64,000 nt of DNA, from positions 167,574,652 to 167,638,651 of the forward strand of contig OY757012.1 of the NCBI GenBank assembly GCA_963580285.1, read 5' to 3'. The translations under genes and the position numbers were made by a program. Position 1 is the first letter of the stretch. Every line of letters begins with the position of its first letter. This stretch comes from Lucinisca nassula. Lineage: Eukaryota > Mollusca > Bivalvia > Lucinida > Lucinidae. The notes beneath the pieces were generated by a model, which worked only from the letters and a program-made list of their open reading frames with translations, did not search any database and had not been told where the DNA came from. Shown one piece after another: positions 20,059 to 30,703 of the stretch.

Positions 20059-22235
20059 CAAGAGGCCCATGGGCCACTATGCTCACCAGAGCTCAAGTGG
20101 GCACTTCCCAATGGCAGCCATGTATTTTAACATGATATCATTTTAATCTGCCAAATGAACCCCCATAACCAAATGAGCACCCATGTGGACTCAGTATATG
20201 AAACATTAGGCCTTTTATGAAGTAGAGGGTTTTGGGCATCGTTGGTATCACTTAATGTGTCTTATCATAAGGAACAAGAATATATATGGTTTAGCAGTGG
20301 GGATCTGTATGGCCGGAGATATAAGGCCTCTTAAACAGTGGGGAGGTTGGAGCATGCATGGGATATGGCTGATTCAAGAAAGGAACCAAGATTTTGTGGT
20401 GGTACAAATTGCGTGCAAGTTTAGTTAAAATCAAATCATAAATGAAACAACTATCGTGCAGCCGGTCAGCCCACCCAGGGGCTTGCCCGCGAGCTTAGAT
20501 ATTCAAAATGAAAGGTAAGTCAACTAGTTCAATTCTTCCATGACATTGTGAGTAATCTGGAGGGGCCATAAATCGTGGCCACAAACAGACTCACTTGATC
20601 ATCATGGATTTCGCCAAGGCCTTTGACAAGGTACCTCACAGAAGGCTATTGTACAAAGTGGACTACTATGGGATAAGAGGATCCACACATAATTGGATTA
20701 GCTCATGGCTCTCCGGGCGCTCTCAACAAGTTGTACTTGACGGCCAAGCGTCTGGTCCAGTCCCTGTTCTATCTGGTGTCCCACAAGGTTCGGTCCTTGG
20801 ACTGGTCCTCTTTTTGATATTCATCAATGATCTCCCTGATAACATCAGGTCATCTGTCCGTTCGTTTGCTGACGATTGTGTCCTGTATAGGGACATATGT
20901 TCTCCTTCTGACTGTCGCATTTTACAAGATGGCCGGGATCGACTTGCACAATGGGTAGCCGATTGGCAGATGAAGTTCAATGTAGCCAAATGCCATTCAA
21001 TGAGGGTGTCACGACACCTTCAGGACAAGCAAATTAAGTTTGAGTACACACTACACCAGCAAACTTTGGAGCAAGTTCACTCCGCCAAATATCTTGGTAT
21101 CACCATCACTGACGATCTCGATTGGGGTCAACATATCTTTGAAATATCATCTAAAGCAACTAGGACCTTAGGATTCCTTAGACGTAATTTGGCTTTTGCA
21201 CCTCGGCAGACAAAGGATGTTGCATATAAAACATTGGTTCGCCCTCAGCTTGAATATGCATCACCCATTTGGCATCCATATGTTAAAACTCAGATTCAGC
21301 AGGTGGAGAAGGTGCAGAGGACAGCTGCTTGATGGACCTGCATACGATGACGAAATAGAAGTAGCGTCGGTGACATGCTTGAAGAGCTAGAGTGGCCGTC
21401 CCTGGAGACCCGTTGTGAGCAGTCCTCCTTAACCTTCTTCTACAAGATACATTCTGGTACAGTATCAATTAACAAGGATAGGTATTTGATCCCTGCAACA
21501 GTGTCAACCCGGACAAGGGCATCAAGAGCAAATAACTCACAGTATCGTAGGTACCAGTCCTATAGTGATGCCCTGAAAAACTCTTTCTTCCCTAGAACTA
21601 TTCCTCAGTGGAATAGTCTCCCATCTTCTGCGGTGAATGCCAAGACTGCAGAGCAGTTCAAAGCCCGCAAAGTATAAGATTGAGACTCAGAGGTATGCGT
21701 TTTAGGATACCTCTGTGTTTGAATTGTAAATAGTTTTAAGGACTCATTCAGAGATGTTTTTTGTGTGCTAAATTCTGAATTTAGCCACCCACCCAACTAA
21801 GGTAATGGCCAAATATGACCGACTCAGTATGAGAAGATAGATAGATAGATAATGCTATAGAGATATCCTGTACCAAATATGAAGAGAATCCAACATGTGG
21901 TGACAGAGATATGAGCAATCAAAAAGGTTTAATACAAAACCTTTGACGTAGAAGTTGACAAACGGACGGACAGCCCACCAAGGGGCTTGACCCAGGGTAT
22001 GAAAGGTAATGCTATAGAGATATGCTTTACCAAATATGAATAGAATCTAACATGTAGTTACAGAGATATGAGCAATCAAAAAGGTTTAGCGCAAAACTTT
22101 GACGTAAAGGTTGACGAACGGCGGGACAGACGGAAGTACGAACGAACGAACTAACTAACTAACGAACCAACGAACAGAAGGAAAGGCGAAAACTATATAC
22201 CCCCTGACATACTTCGTATGCCGGGGGTATAATGA
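20058..22235 (+). mobile_element. second Helitron-like element, abutting the first and split by a retrotransposon
   Basis: Begins ACAAGAGGCCCATGGGCCAC directly at the CTAA of the previous element. One 148-bp-type unit is followed by a different ~160-bp core (TGCTATAGAGATATCC, CCAAATATGAAGAGAATCC). An ACGAACGAACTAACTAAC microsatellite at 22136-22180 and a terminal hairpin ATACCCCC..GGGGGTAT (22199-22232) follow. The array is interrupted at GAAAGGTA by the reverse transcriptase at 20519. Confidence 0.6.
20519..21850 (+). pseudogene. CR1/Jockey-group non-LTR retrotransposon, 5'-truncated reverse transcriptase
   Basis: Reverse transcriptase for target-primed retroposition. The longest frame (20595-21332) begins inside the domain: motif A MDFAKAFDKVPH, motif B SGVPQGSVLG at about residue 60, motif C FADDCVLY near residue 90, then KYLGITI and VRPQLEYASPIWHP. 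A frameshift after EKVQRTAA at about 21330 moves the C-terminus to another frame (21375-21677: FFPRTIPQWNSLP). A second frameshift lies near 20565 at the upstream edge. No RNase H or endonuclease is present. The 3' UTR ends in a GATAGATAGATA tail (21832-21850), typical of this group. It interrupts the Helitron-like core exactly between GAAAGGTA and ATGCTATAG. Better preserved than the related copy at 2430-4800. Confidence 0.85.
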
Positions 22236-22514
22236 GTATGAAGGAGAGTCTGGGAGCGTAAAATTTTCGTGCAACCATACCAGAGGCAGCGTTTTGGTTT
22301 GGGTGGCTGTGAGACTGACTTGAAAAATATGACAGACTTGAAATATCGTAATACCGTGCTTATCCTAACTGCAGAGCCTCTTGTTCTTCAGATTGGACTA
22401 ACGCCCGTCCTCATTGGGCCAGAGTGTTACGGAGTATGCCCAGCGGCAGGAACTATAGACTCAACACTGGCCATCAAGATCGCAGGATCTCTCACGCAAA
22501 GAGCAGCTAAGGGA

Positions 22515-23000
22515 CAAGTAACGGAGGATAACTTACGAGAGGCACCCAGGTATCCATACTCGTCAGCAGCTGGAACAAACATTACTTCAGATATGGCAGT
22601 CAATTCCTCAGAGAACTGTTTGGAATGTGGTTAACAGTGCGAGATCGCATGTGAACGCTTGTATACTGAGCATGTAACGTGACCAGCAATGAGCTTTCTT
22701 GTAAACGCCGCTTGTATAGCCTGTAACAAAAACCACACTATTGAGATTCGACTAAAAAAAACAAAAACATTCAAAGGAGTACAGTACATGGGTTTGAATG
22801 GAACATGCCTTTTGTGATATTATTTTAAATTTTAATTCCAGTTGCAGTTTACTTGCTTTTAGAATCAAATTAAGCAAATGAGTTTATCAAAAGCTTGTGG
22901 GTTTTAATGTGACGTCACACAACGATTTTGCAACGATCTGCCAACATGGTATATAAGCAATTTTTGAACGGATACCCATACCCAATATCCGACGTCGCTA
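22515..23000 (+). repeat. segmental duplication, copy 1
   Basis: Matches 23338-24275: shared blocks are GGAGGATAACTTACGAGA, CTCGTCAGCAGCTGGA, CTTGTATAGCCTGTAACAAA, GGAACATGCC/GAAACATGCC, AAAAGCTTGTGGGTTTT and ATATCCGACGTCGCTATTCT. Copy 1 lacks the two retroelement tails present in copy 2. An open frame at 22269-22634 (121 codons) overlaps its left edge. No domain could be recognised, and the corresponding part of copy 2 has stops, so it is not called as a gene. Confidence 0.65.
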
Positions 23001-23604
23001 TTCTTAAGCTGACATATTACTCACAAAAATGTGTCTGCATCTTTCTTAAAATATGAGTGTTGTCTACAAAACCACAAAGCAATTGACCATAATTTGAACA
23101 CTTATAAAATGAGAGTCCAAACAAATAGGAGTCAATGCATTTTTCAAATAGAATAATAGTCTATGTATGCTTTAGATGTTTTGAATACGAGAAACCTGTG
23201 GCCAGTTATTTTTTAAAGAACCCTTAGTTATATAAAATATTTTAAAATTACCTTCTATCACGGAATCTGTCCAGTTAAAATACCGTATTTACCGTATGTA
23301 TTGGGAACGACAGGCCTGAGAAAACAGTGTAGATAACAGTGTAAGGAGGATAACTTACGAGATACAGCCAGGTATCAGTACTCGTCAGCAGCTGGAGCAA
23401 ACGGCAAGCAATACCTCAGAGAACTGTACGGAATGTGATTAACAGGGTGAGATCTCATGTGAGCGCTTGTAAAGCTTGTATAGACGGTAACGGATGTCGC
23501 ACCAGGTACTGAGTATGTCAGATGACCAACAATGAGCTCTCGTGTAAACACAGCTTGTATAGCCTGTAACAAAAACCACACTATTGAGTTTTGACTGAAA
23601 ACAC

Positions 23605-23855
23605 ATTCAAAATAGAAGTGAAGGCAATGATCAGGAATCGATACAATTAACCCACAGCTCCCATCAGAGACATCAAAGGGAAAGAAACACAAACATGCAA
23701 TAACAGACTCTAATGGAACATCAATAGCGGAAAGCCAAAAGGACAGTTACTTTCTCACAAAATGGCCAAGTGGCTATCCAAACAAAATAATATAAGCGAT
23801 ACAAACACTCAAAGACAAACCATAACAAAAATAAAGCAATAACAAAGCAGTAATG
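23605..23855 (-). mobile_element. Penelope-like 3' tail, 5'-truncated, minus orientation
   Basis: CAATGATCAGGAATCGATAC, AACCCACAGCTCCCATCAGA and GGAAAGCCAAAAGGACAGTT match the tail of the element at 34054-35460. Inserted in the second duplication copy. Confidence 0.65.
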
Positions 23856-23964
23856 TTTATGGTTTTGAATGAAACATGCCTTTTGTAGTATTCTTTTGGG
23901 TTTGTTTCCCAGTTGAAGTTTTCTTTATAGAATCAAAGCAAATGGGTTTCTTAAAAGCTTGTGG

Positions 23965-24178
23965 GTTTTTATTTTTTATTTTTATTTTTGTTTTGGATAG
24001 CCAATTGGCCGTTTTGTGGGAAAGTAACTGTCCTTTTGGCTTACCACTATTGATGTTTCCATTAGAGTCTAGTTATTTCATGTTTGTGTTTCTCAGTTTC
24101 CCATCGATGTCTCTGATGGGAGGTGTGGGTAAATTGTAACGAGTCCTGATCATTGCCTACACTTCTATGTTTTATTAA
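23965..24178 (+). mobile_element. Penelope-like 3' tail, 5'-truncated, plus orientation
   Basis: GGATAGCCAATTGGCCGTTT, GTCTCTGATGGGAGGTG and CCTGATCATTGCCTACACTT are the tail blocks in the opposite direction to 23605-23855. Shared flanks continue on both sides in duplication copy 1. Confidence 0.65.
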
Positions 24179-24286
24179 ATGTGATTTCACATCACGATTT
24201 TGCTTTGATCTGCTAACATGGTATATATGCAATTTTTGAATAGGTACCCTTACCTAATATCCGACGTCGCTATTCTGAAAGGTTCC

Positions 24287-24415
24287 GGGTCGTTTCGCCC
24301 GTGGGTCGTTTCGCCGGGTCGTTTTGCCCTGATTTTGGAGGTGGGTCGTTTCGCCCTTACCTGGTGGGTCGTTTCACCCGTGAGTCGTTTCGCCAGTGGG
24401 TCGTTTCGCCGCAAT
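24287..24415. repeat. minisatellite, GGGTCGTTTCGCC unit
   Basis: Seven near-identical copies of GGGTCGTTTCGCC with spacers of 0-16 bases. The unit is CpG-containing in an AT-rich setting and no function is evident. Confidence 0.7.
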
Positions 24416-24429
24416 TATATTTTAAGGGA

Positions 24430-24700
24430 GTGACAAACGGAATGGATGAGTAAATGGACAGATGGATGAATAAATAAATGAATAAATGGGTGAATGGAGT
24501 TGTGCGTTGGTAGATGGACGGACGTACGGATGAACGGACGGCATTTTGAATATACGGAGACAGATAGGTTAATGAATGAATGAATGGAGAGTATTGGTAG
24601 ATGGACAATCGGAAATGAATGAATGAATGAATGAATGAATGAATGAATGAATGAATGAAGTGATGCTTGTGTAGAAGGACGGACGGACGAACGGATCTGA
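24430..24700. repeat. tetranucleotide microsatellite region
   Basis: Imperfect GATG/AAATG repeats that become a pure (TGAA)n run at 24617-24660, then GGACGGACGAACGG. The surrounding frames are repeat artefacts. The rest up to 24870 shows nothing further. Confidence 0.75.
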
Positions 24701-24869
24701 ACCGTTCATGGTGAAACGTCAAATCACACCTACGGATGGGTGATGTATGGACGGGCTCGTTTCAGAGTTCGGATAGAGAGATAAAAAGTGAAAAAAAAAA
24801 AAACATTATAAACTGTGTATGTAATCTTCACAAATCCAAACAACAGTGTCAAAATGTGTTAAGTATGTG

Positions 24870-25062
24870 ATATATGAGTACCCGTTAGAATCGCTTTGCC
24901 GAGGCGGTTCTTACGACCACCCACATTCCATGCCTGGAGCAGAAATAGCAGACTATGGGTACTACCCACAAAACACGCAACGAACAAGCAACACATTGTT
25001 TTTCATATTTCCGCCACAAAATACACAGACCGTTGGTGATCGTTAGAACCGCTTCGCCGAGG
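24870..25062. repeat. two PAL1 core fragments
   Basis: GAGTACCCGTTAGAATCGCT with GAGGCGGTTCTTACGA (24876-24920) and a shorter piece ATCGTTAGAACCGCTTCGCC (25038-25058). Ends are missing on both. Confidence 0.5.
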
Positions 25063-25317
25063 TCCAGTTAAAAATACAGTATTTACCGTATGTATTGGGA
25101 AAGACAGGCCTGAGAAAACAGTGTAGACCCAGATTAGACGTCACAGAATGCGGGTTCTCTTCTTTTTTTACCATGCAATGACTCATGCAGCTTGAGCTAG
25201 TAAAACTGCACTTGCTCTAAGTTTAGAACAAGTAGTTGATGTGCCTGTGTACTTAAGGTAAATACGGCAATGAAGAAGTCTGAACAGACATTTCCAAGAA
25301 TAATAACGGTGTTGTTT

Positions 25318-25623
25318 GTTTTGTTTGATTTGAGGTTGAACGTCCCCGTCATCATTATTTAGGTCATTTTGGTGACGTTGCTTTCAATGTTAAGTTACTT
25401 TTACCCGATATTGAGATGAAAGGACATCTCAATCCATGCCGCCCAATGAAAACAATATGGGTTATATGCACTGGACGGTCCGTTCCGACTCACAACACTT
25501 TGCTTGGTCAGGCTTAGACCTTCTCAGCGGTTTGCCAGCACTCATGTGCGGTCGGTTTCAGCTCTGTGTGGAAGCATCAGGCAGCCCAATCTAGTTCTCC
25601 AAATCCCGATGGGTGGGGTCAGT
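25318..25623 (-). mobile_element. SINE-A, full copy with 11-bp target duplication
   Basis: Flanked by CGGTGTTGTTT at 25307-25317 and 25624-25634. Family blocks: GAACGTCCCCGTCATCAT, GAGATGAAAGGACATCTCAA, GTGTGGAAGCATCAGGCAGC and GATGGGTGGGG. More diverged than the copy at 1638. Confidence 0.8.
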
Positions 25624-25864
25624 CGGTGTTGTTTATAAAATGTTACTTTCTAAACTGCCCATTTTATAGAACAAACTGTGACCTTGAAAACCGTGGAGTT
25701 TCAGAGACACGAACCGTACAACATCATGGATTTCTATGCTTATCAATGGCAGGTAATTTTTCTTCTGACCTTCATGTATACAGTCAACCCTCTTTATAAC
25801 GACATTTGGTATAACGACAATTTCAATGGCTTAGCTCACAAGGTAAGTCGGATTAATGGATTCA

Positions 25865-25938
25865 TATTCCCCGCCTGAGAGCGATATTTGCCCAAGCCGT
25901 TAGGCGAGGGCAAATATGGCTTTCAGGCGGAGAATATG
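25865..25938. repeat. hairpin, ~30-bp arms
   Basis: ATATTCCCCGCCTGAGAGCG and ATATTTGCCC pair with GGGCAAATAT..TTTCAGGCGGAGAATAT on the right, with a loop around GCCGTTAGGC. Confidence 0.7.
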
Positions 25939-26231
25939 AGACTATGTTTCCCATCAAGAATAAAAATAACGAATTTGTTATACTGCAAAGCATTATGTAA
26001 CATTATCATATGACGTCGCGTCTGAGAGTGTAATAACGCCATGTATTATTTTCGATAATCCACTAGCGGATTAAATATGCAAATTAGCTAGATACGCCCC
26101 GTAACCTTATATGCACGGCGTCCTTAACGACGTCGCGTTTACTAACGGCGGAATATCGACACTTTTGTACACAACCGTGAATAAAATGCGCTGTTAATGT
26201 TATATGATAAATAGACTCTTGCATTCGTGCT

Positions 26232-26342
26232 CATGTATTATTGAATGTATTAAACTCGTTGAGGAAAAGGGATAAAATGCTCGGCATAGCCTCGCATTTT
26301 ATCCCTTTTCCTCAATTCGTTTAATAAATTCAATAATACATG
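26232..26342. repeat. long hairpin, ~48-bp arms
   Basis: CATGTATTATTGAATGTATT and GAGGAAAAGGGATAAAATGC on the left are matched by their complements on the right (GCATTTTATCCC..AATAATACATG). The loop is about 13 bases. This is probably a foldback MITE together with the hairpin at 25865, since both lie in one AT-rich block. Confidence 0.75.
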
Positions 26343-26367
26343 AACCCTCATATAAGGTCCTCTATTG

Positions 26368-26593
26368 ATCAAACGCACCGATCTGCACGCACTACGTTGA
26401 TCACGGCGCTCAGTTGGAAAATGTTTACGTCATGTTAGAATGAGTTTTATAACAGAAAACTATGAAATAAAGTACGATCAAAACTTTCTATTGCATTATG
26501 TGACATTATCAAACGCACCGATCTGCACGCACTACGTTGATCACGTCGCTCAGTTGGAAAATATTTACGGCATGTTAGAATGAGTTTTATAAC
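26368..26593. repeat. tandem duplication, 140-bp period
   Basis: ATCAAACGCACCGATCTGCA to GAGTTTTATAAC occurs at 26368-26454 and 26508-26593. The spacer AAATAAAGTACGATCAAAAC recurs a third time near 26807. Confidence 0.7.
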
Positions 26594-26596
26594 TTG

Positions 26597-26785
26597 TGTC
26601 TTTTAATTTTGGATGGCCATATGGCCATTTTGTGGGAGAGTGGCTGTCCATGTGGCCTTCCTTTGTTTAGGTTTCCATTATGGTCTGGTCGCTTGATGTT
26701 TGTATTTCTTTCCCTTTGGTGTCTTTTATGGATGGAGTAAGTTAATTGTATCAATTCCTGATCTTTGTTTTACTTCTACTTTTTA
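26597..26785 (+). mobile_element. Penelope-like 3' tail with target duplication
   Basis: GGATGGCCATATGGCCATTT, TGGTCTGGTCGCTTGATG and TCAATTCCTGATCTTTG match the reverse complement of 34060-34230 closely. The insertion splits a repeat unit and is flanked by TTTTATAAC on both sides, showing that this tail moves as a 5'-truncated retroposon. Confidence 0.7.
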
Positions 26786-27233
26786 TAACAGAAATCTATG
26801 GAATAAAGTACGATCAAAAGTTTCTATTGTGGTGTATAAAAATTATTTTGCATATATTTTTTATCAACTGAATTTAATCCAAGATGGCGGACATCGCAAT
26901 TCAGCGAGGGCAAGCGCGAGACGGGTATATATTTTGCTCACGGGGTATATGGAAAATAATTGCCCTCGCGCTGTCAAAACAAAAGCCTGGAAATTTCTTT
27001 GCAATATAACAACCAATAATATTGATATTGCTAAATACATGTACAACAAGAAACAATTGATTTGGGCATTTGTTAGACTCGATCGGAGAGGTAATTCTAA
27101 CAAAAGTCCACAAAATATGTTTCTTGGAGTAATTAAGGGGAAAATACTCTTATTACCTATTTTACTGCTCATTGGGAAAATTCACTATAGCGGCAAATTG
27201 TTATGGAACAAATGTTGTCATTATAGCAAGGTG

Positions 27234-27422
27234 GCATCTCAATCCTTGCCGTCCAATGAAACCAATATGGTGTATATGCATTGACAGGTCTACTCGCACT
27301 ACTTTACATGGCAGGTTCAGGCCTTCTAAGCGTTTTACAAGTACACGTGTGCGGTCAGTTTCTGTTCTGCGTGAAAGCATCATGCAGCCCAATCTATTTA
27401 TCCAAGCCCCGATGGGCGGGGG
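27234..27422 (-). mobile_element. SINE-A, 3' portion missing
   Basis: GCATCTCAATCCTTGCCGTC through GAAAGCATCATGCAGCCC to GATGGGCGGGG. The AACGTCCCCG tail part is absent. Open frames across 26700-27591 are not called. Confidence 0.7.
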
Positions 27423-27593
27423 CAATCATACAGGATATAATGCAAGCTTTCAAATGGGACCATCGGCCGGGTATGTGCATAAAGGGCAGAGAAATCTGTC
27501 CATACTAACAACGAGAAAGTTCGATGATAACGTAAAAATAGTTTTGCCTAATATCAGGCTAGAGTCATTTTCGTGCCTTTGCACATTATGATA

Positions 27594-27873
27594 ACATTAC
27601 GATTACACAACCGTGTGATATAGTACAATTTTTCAGGCCTCAAAAAAGATAATTTTCTGATGAAAATTTATGAATTTTTTCTTATTTATACTCATATCAT
27701 AGGTTTTGGGTACTCGTTAGAACCGCCTCATTGAGGCGGTTCTAACGAGTACCCACAACCTATGCCTTGGAACAGAAATAAGAAAAATAATGCATACCCC
27801 CTAAACCCCAGTTTTCTCTATATAAAGTGGGGTTTAGGGGGGTCTTCATTTCACGGACTTGTTCACGTGATGA
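27594..27873. mobile_element. PAL1 palindromic MITE, complete
   Basis: Left end ACATTACGATTACACAACCG, right end ACGGACTTGTTCACGTGATG. The central palindrome (27708-27757) is exact across GGTACTCGTTAGAACCGCCT and its complement. Confidence 0.85.
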
Positions 27874-27988
27874 CATAGCGTGACATATGGCATTCTTCCG
27901 TATCTGAAGAAGAAAAAATGGCTAACGGCTTTATGGACGAGTTTTTCAGTACAGTTTTGACGTTAGCAAAGCTGCAACCTGCATATAT

Positions 27989-28300
27989 AGCGAGAGTTGG
28001 CAGAAGGCAACACAGCTCGCCTATAGGGACCTAAGTTGAACAACTTATCCAAATGAAATTTCAATTATTCAGGATTTGTTTCCCCAAAATTACATTTTGC
28101 TTTGTAAAATAGCTCAACAGACTGCAGCAATTCATACCCAACATTTGTGTGATGTTAAAATTAAATCCATTTATAAATGTAGGCACTACAGCGCTGGCAA
28201 AGGTTTTCTAAAAATAGTCAGTGACCTGGACCTTGAGCCCAGGACACTTTACGTCTATACTGATTGAGATAAAAATTTGTTATACCCAACATTTGAGTGA
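27989..28300 (+). mobile_element. Helitron-like 5' fragment with one core unit
   Basis: GAGAGTTGGCAGAAGGCAAC followed by AGCTCGCC is the same 5' end as 13601. TAAAAATAGTCAGTGACCTGG is a core unit of that family. A second core unit lies at 29165-29290, with the TGCA satellite between them. The true 3' end is not found. Confidence 0.55.
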
Positions 28301-28309
28301 GTATGTGCG

Positions 28310-30105
28310 TGCATACATGCATGCGTGAGTGCATGCATGAGCGAGTGCATGCATGAATGTTTGTATGCATGCATGAGTGCATGTATGCAAGCATGTGAGT
28401 GCATGCATGCATGTGTGTATGCATGTGTTTGTGTGCATGCATGCATGTGTGTGTGTGAATGTATGCATGCATGCATGCATGCATGTGTGTGAATGTATGC
28501 ATGCATGCATGCATATGTGTGTCCATGCATGCATCTGTGAGTGCATGTGTGAGTGCATGCATGTGTATACATATGCATGCATGCCTGCATGCGTGTGATT
28601 GCATATGTGCTTGCATGCATGGCACGTGTGTGCATTTATGCATGGGTGTGGGTGTGTGTGTCCAGACATGCATGAGAACATGTGTGCATGCATGCATGTG
28701 TGTGTGTGAATGTATGCATGCATGCATGCATGTGTGTGAATGTATGCATGCATGCATATGTGTGTCCATGCATGCATCTGTGAGTGCATGTGTGAGTGCA
28801 TGCATGTGTATACATATGCATGCATGAATGCATGCATGCCTGCATGCGTGTGATTGCATATGTGCTTGCATGCATGACACGTGTGTGCATTTATGCATGG
28901 GTGTGGGTGTGTGTGTCCAGACATGCATGAGAACATGCACGTGTGGGTGTGCATGCATGAGTGCATGCATGCACACACATGCACACACATGCATGTGTGC
29001 ATGCTTGTATGTATGCATGTGTACAGGTATACATGAGTACATGTGTGTATGCAAGCATGTGTGTGCATGGATGTGGGAATGTACATGCATGCATGAGTGT
29101 GAGCGTGAGCGTGCATGCATCATGTGTGCATGAGTACATGTATGCATGAATGTATGTATGCATGGGTGCATGCAGTAGACACTACATTGCTGACAGGTTT
29201 TCTGAAAATAGACAGTGACGTTGACGTTGAGCCCAGCACCCTTAAAGTAGATATTTCTTGAGATAATAATTTGTTATACCAAACATTTAAGTGCGTGTGT
29301 GAGTGCATGCGTGGGTGCATGCATGTATGTGTGTTTGTTTGATTTGAGATTTAATGTCCCCGTCAACACTATAAAGGTCATTATGGAGACATTGCTTCCA
29401 ATTTTGTGGGACTTTTACCCAACATTGAGATGAAATGACATCTTTAGCCCTGTCGCCCAATGAAACCAATAGGGTTTATTAGCATGGACGGTCCGACTTG
29501 CACTGCGGTTCCTGGACAGGCTTAGATCGTCTAAGCGGTTAACCAGTACTAGTGTGCGGGCCAGATTCACCTCTACGTGGAAGCATCATGCAGCCCATAT
29601 ATTTCTTCAAGCCCCTATGGGCGGGGGCCTGCATGTATGTGTGTATGCATGCATGAGTGCATGTATGCATGCATGGATGTGTACATGCATGCTTTGTGTG
29701 TGTGAATGTATGCATGTGTGTGTACATGCATGCATGTGTGTGTGTGTTCACACATGCCTGTGCGAGTGCATGCATGTGTGCATGCATGCATGAGTGTGTG
29801 TGCATGCATGCATGCATGTGTGAATGTACATGTGCATGCATGTGTGAGTGTACAAGTATGCATACATGCCTGCATGTGTGTATGTGTGCATGCATATGTG
29901 CATGCATGCATGAGGGTATGTGTGCATGCATGTGTCCTTCATGTATGCGTGCGTGAGTGTGTGCATTATGTCACTGTGTGTGCATGCATGCGTGTGTGCA
30001 CATGTGTGTGCATGCATGCATAAGTGTATGTGTGCATGTATGTGTCATTCATGTATGCCTGCATGAGTGTGTGCATTTATGCATGTAAGTGTGCACGCAT
30101 GCATG
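28310..30105. repeat. TGCATG-rich satellite, 1.8 kb
   Basis: Dense (TGCATG/TGTG)n sequence with a higher-order unit of about 245 bp: the block ending CCAGACATGCATGAGAACAT occurs at about 28660 and 28920. Every frame is open for long stretches on both strands and encodes only Met, His, Ala, Cys, Thr and Val strings (for example 28218-29171 minus), which are artefacts. It is interrupted by a Helitron-like core unit (29165-29290) and a SINE-A (29334-29629). It probably grew from the microsatellite that these elements carry. Confidence 0.8.
29334..29629 (-). mobile_element. SINE-A inside the TGCA satellite, with target duplication
   Basis: Flanked by TGCATGTATGTGTG at 29320-29333 and 29630-29643. 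Family blocks are well kept and nearly identical to 1638 and 51171, so it is a young insertion. Confidence 0.8.
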
Positions 30106-30480
30106 AGGGATGAAGCTCAAAAATTTGTTTACCGTGCTAATCGTGACAAGCTCAAACGTGACAAGCTCACATCTTGTAGGGATAAGGGACTTCCGGAATG
30201 GTTAAGCTGTTTTCAAGCCAATTTCAGTGACATCCTGAATAGAGGAAAGCATAAAGAAAGTGGCGGCACTCATCAACCTGTTTATTGTATTTGCAGCAAA
30301 CCAGACAGAGGTGATCTTATGATTTAGTGTGATTCTTGCACTGAAAGAAAGAAAATGGTTTCCTGGTACATGTGTTGGATGCATGCTGGAGTCACTGCAA
30401 ATGAAGCTCTCCAGACCCAGAAGTACAGGTGTCCACCGTGTACCTCAAGAGCATGTCGAGGCATGGGGCCAAAGCCACAA
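30106..30480 (+). pseudogene. degenerate PHD-finger coding fragment
   Basis: An open frame to 30327 ends in VYCICSKPDRGDLMI, the first half of a PHD zinc finger (CxC then CDSC after an in-frame stop at 30325). A frameshifted stretch follows with C and H residues near 30370-30390, then GVTANEALQTQKYRCPPC, the last CxxC pair with the usual hydrophobic/Tyr spacing. Such C4HC3 modules read histone H3 tails in nuclear proteins. Upstream residues (ANRDKLKRDKL, LPEWLSCFQANF) are not recognised. At least one stop and one frameshift break it. It lies 220 bp before the LTR element, whose own integrase has a different PHD finger, so it may come from another transposon or a host gene. Confidence 0.55.
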
Positions 30481-30703
30481 GTAGTAAAATCGTCCTGATA
30501 TACTTCTTCTATTTTCAGGCAATGGAATGAGTTGACAGGGATTTACCCCAGCAGACAACAGGGGACCTGCCCGGAAAATCCTGATGGACAGCAGGGAATT
30601 TGCCATGACTGAAATGGACTCTGGTGTAAATCACCAGACAGTAGAACAATAAGTCAAGGCTATGACTTTGATGTTCTTTCCCCACCAACAGGATTGATAG
30701 CCA

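Larger units (their letters stand above)
23338..24275 (+). repeat. segmental duplication, copy 2 with two insertions
   Basis: Collinear with 22515-23000 but expanded by a minus-strand retroelement tail at about 23605-23855 and a plus-strand one at about 23965-24178. The unit just before it (CAGTTAAAATACCGTATTTACCG at 23272) is also repeated at 25060. Confidence 0.65.

Noticed and set aside
22269..22634. 121-codon frame as a gene
   Set aside because: No recognisable domain, partly within a segmental duplication whose other copy has stops.
26700..27284. 194-codon frame as a gene
   Set aside because: It spans a retroelement tail and most of a SINE-A boundary and has no recognisable domain.
28218..29171. 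317-codon and overlapping frames on both strands in the TGCATG region
   Set aside because: Composition is only that of the satellite (Met, His, Cys, Ala, Thr); both strands are open equally, which is a property of the repeat and not coding.
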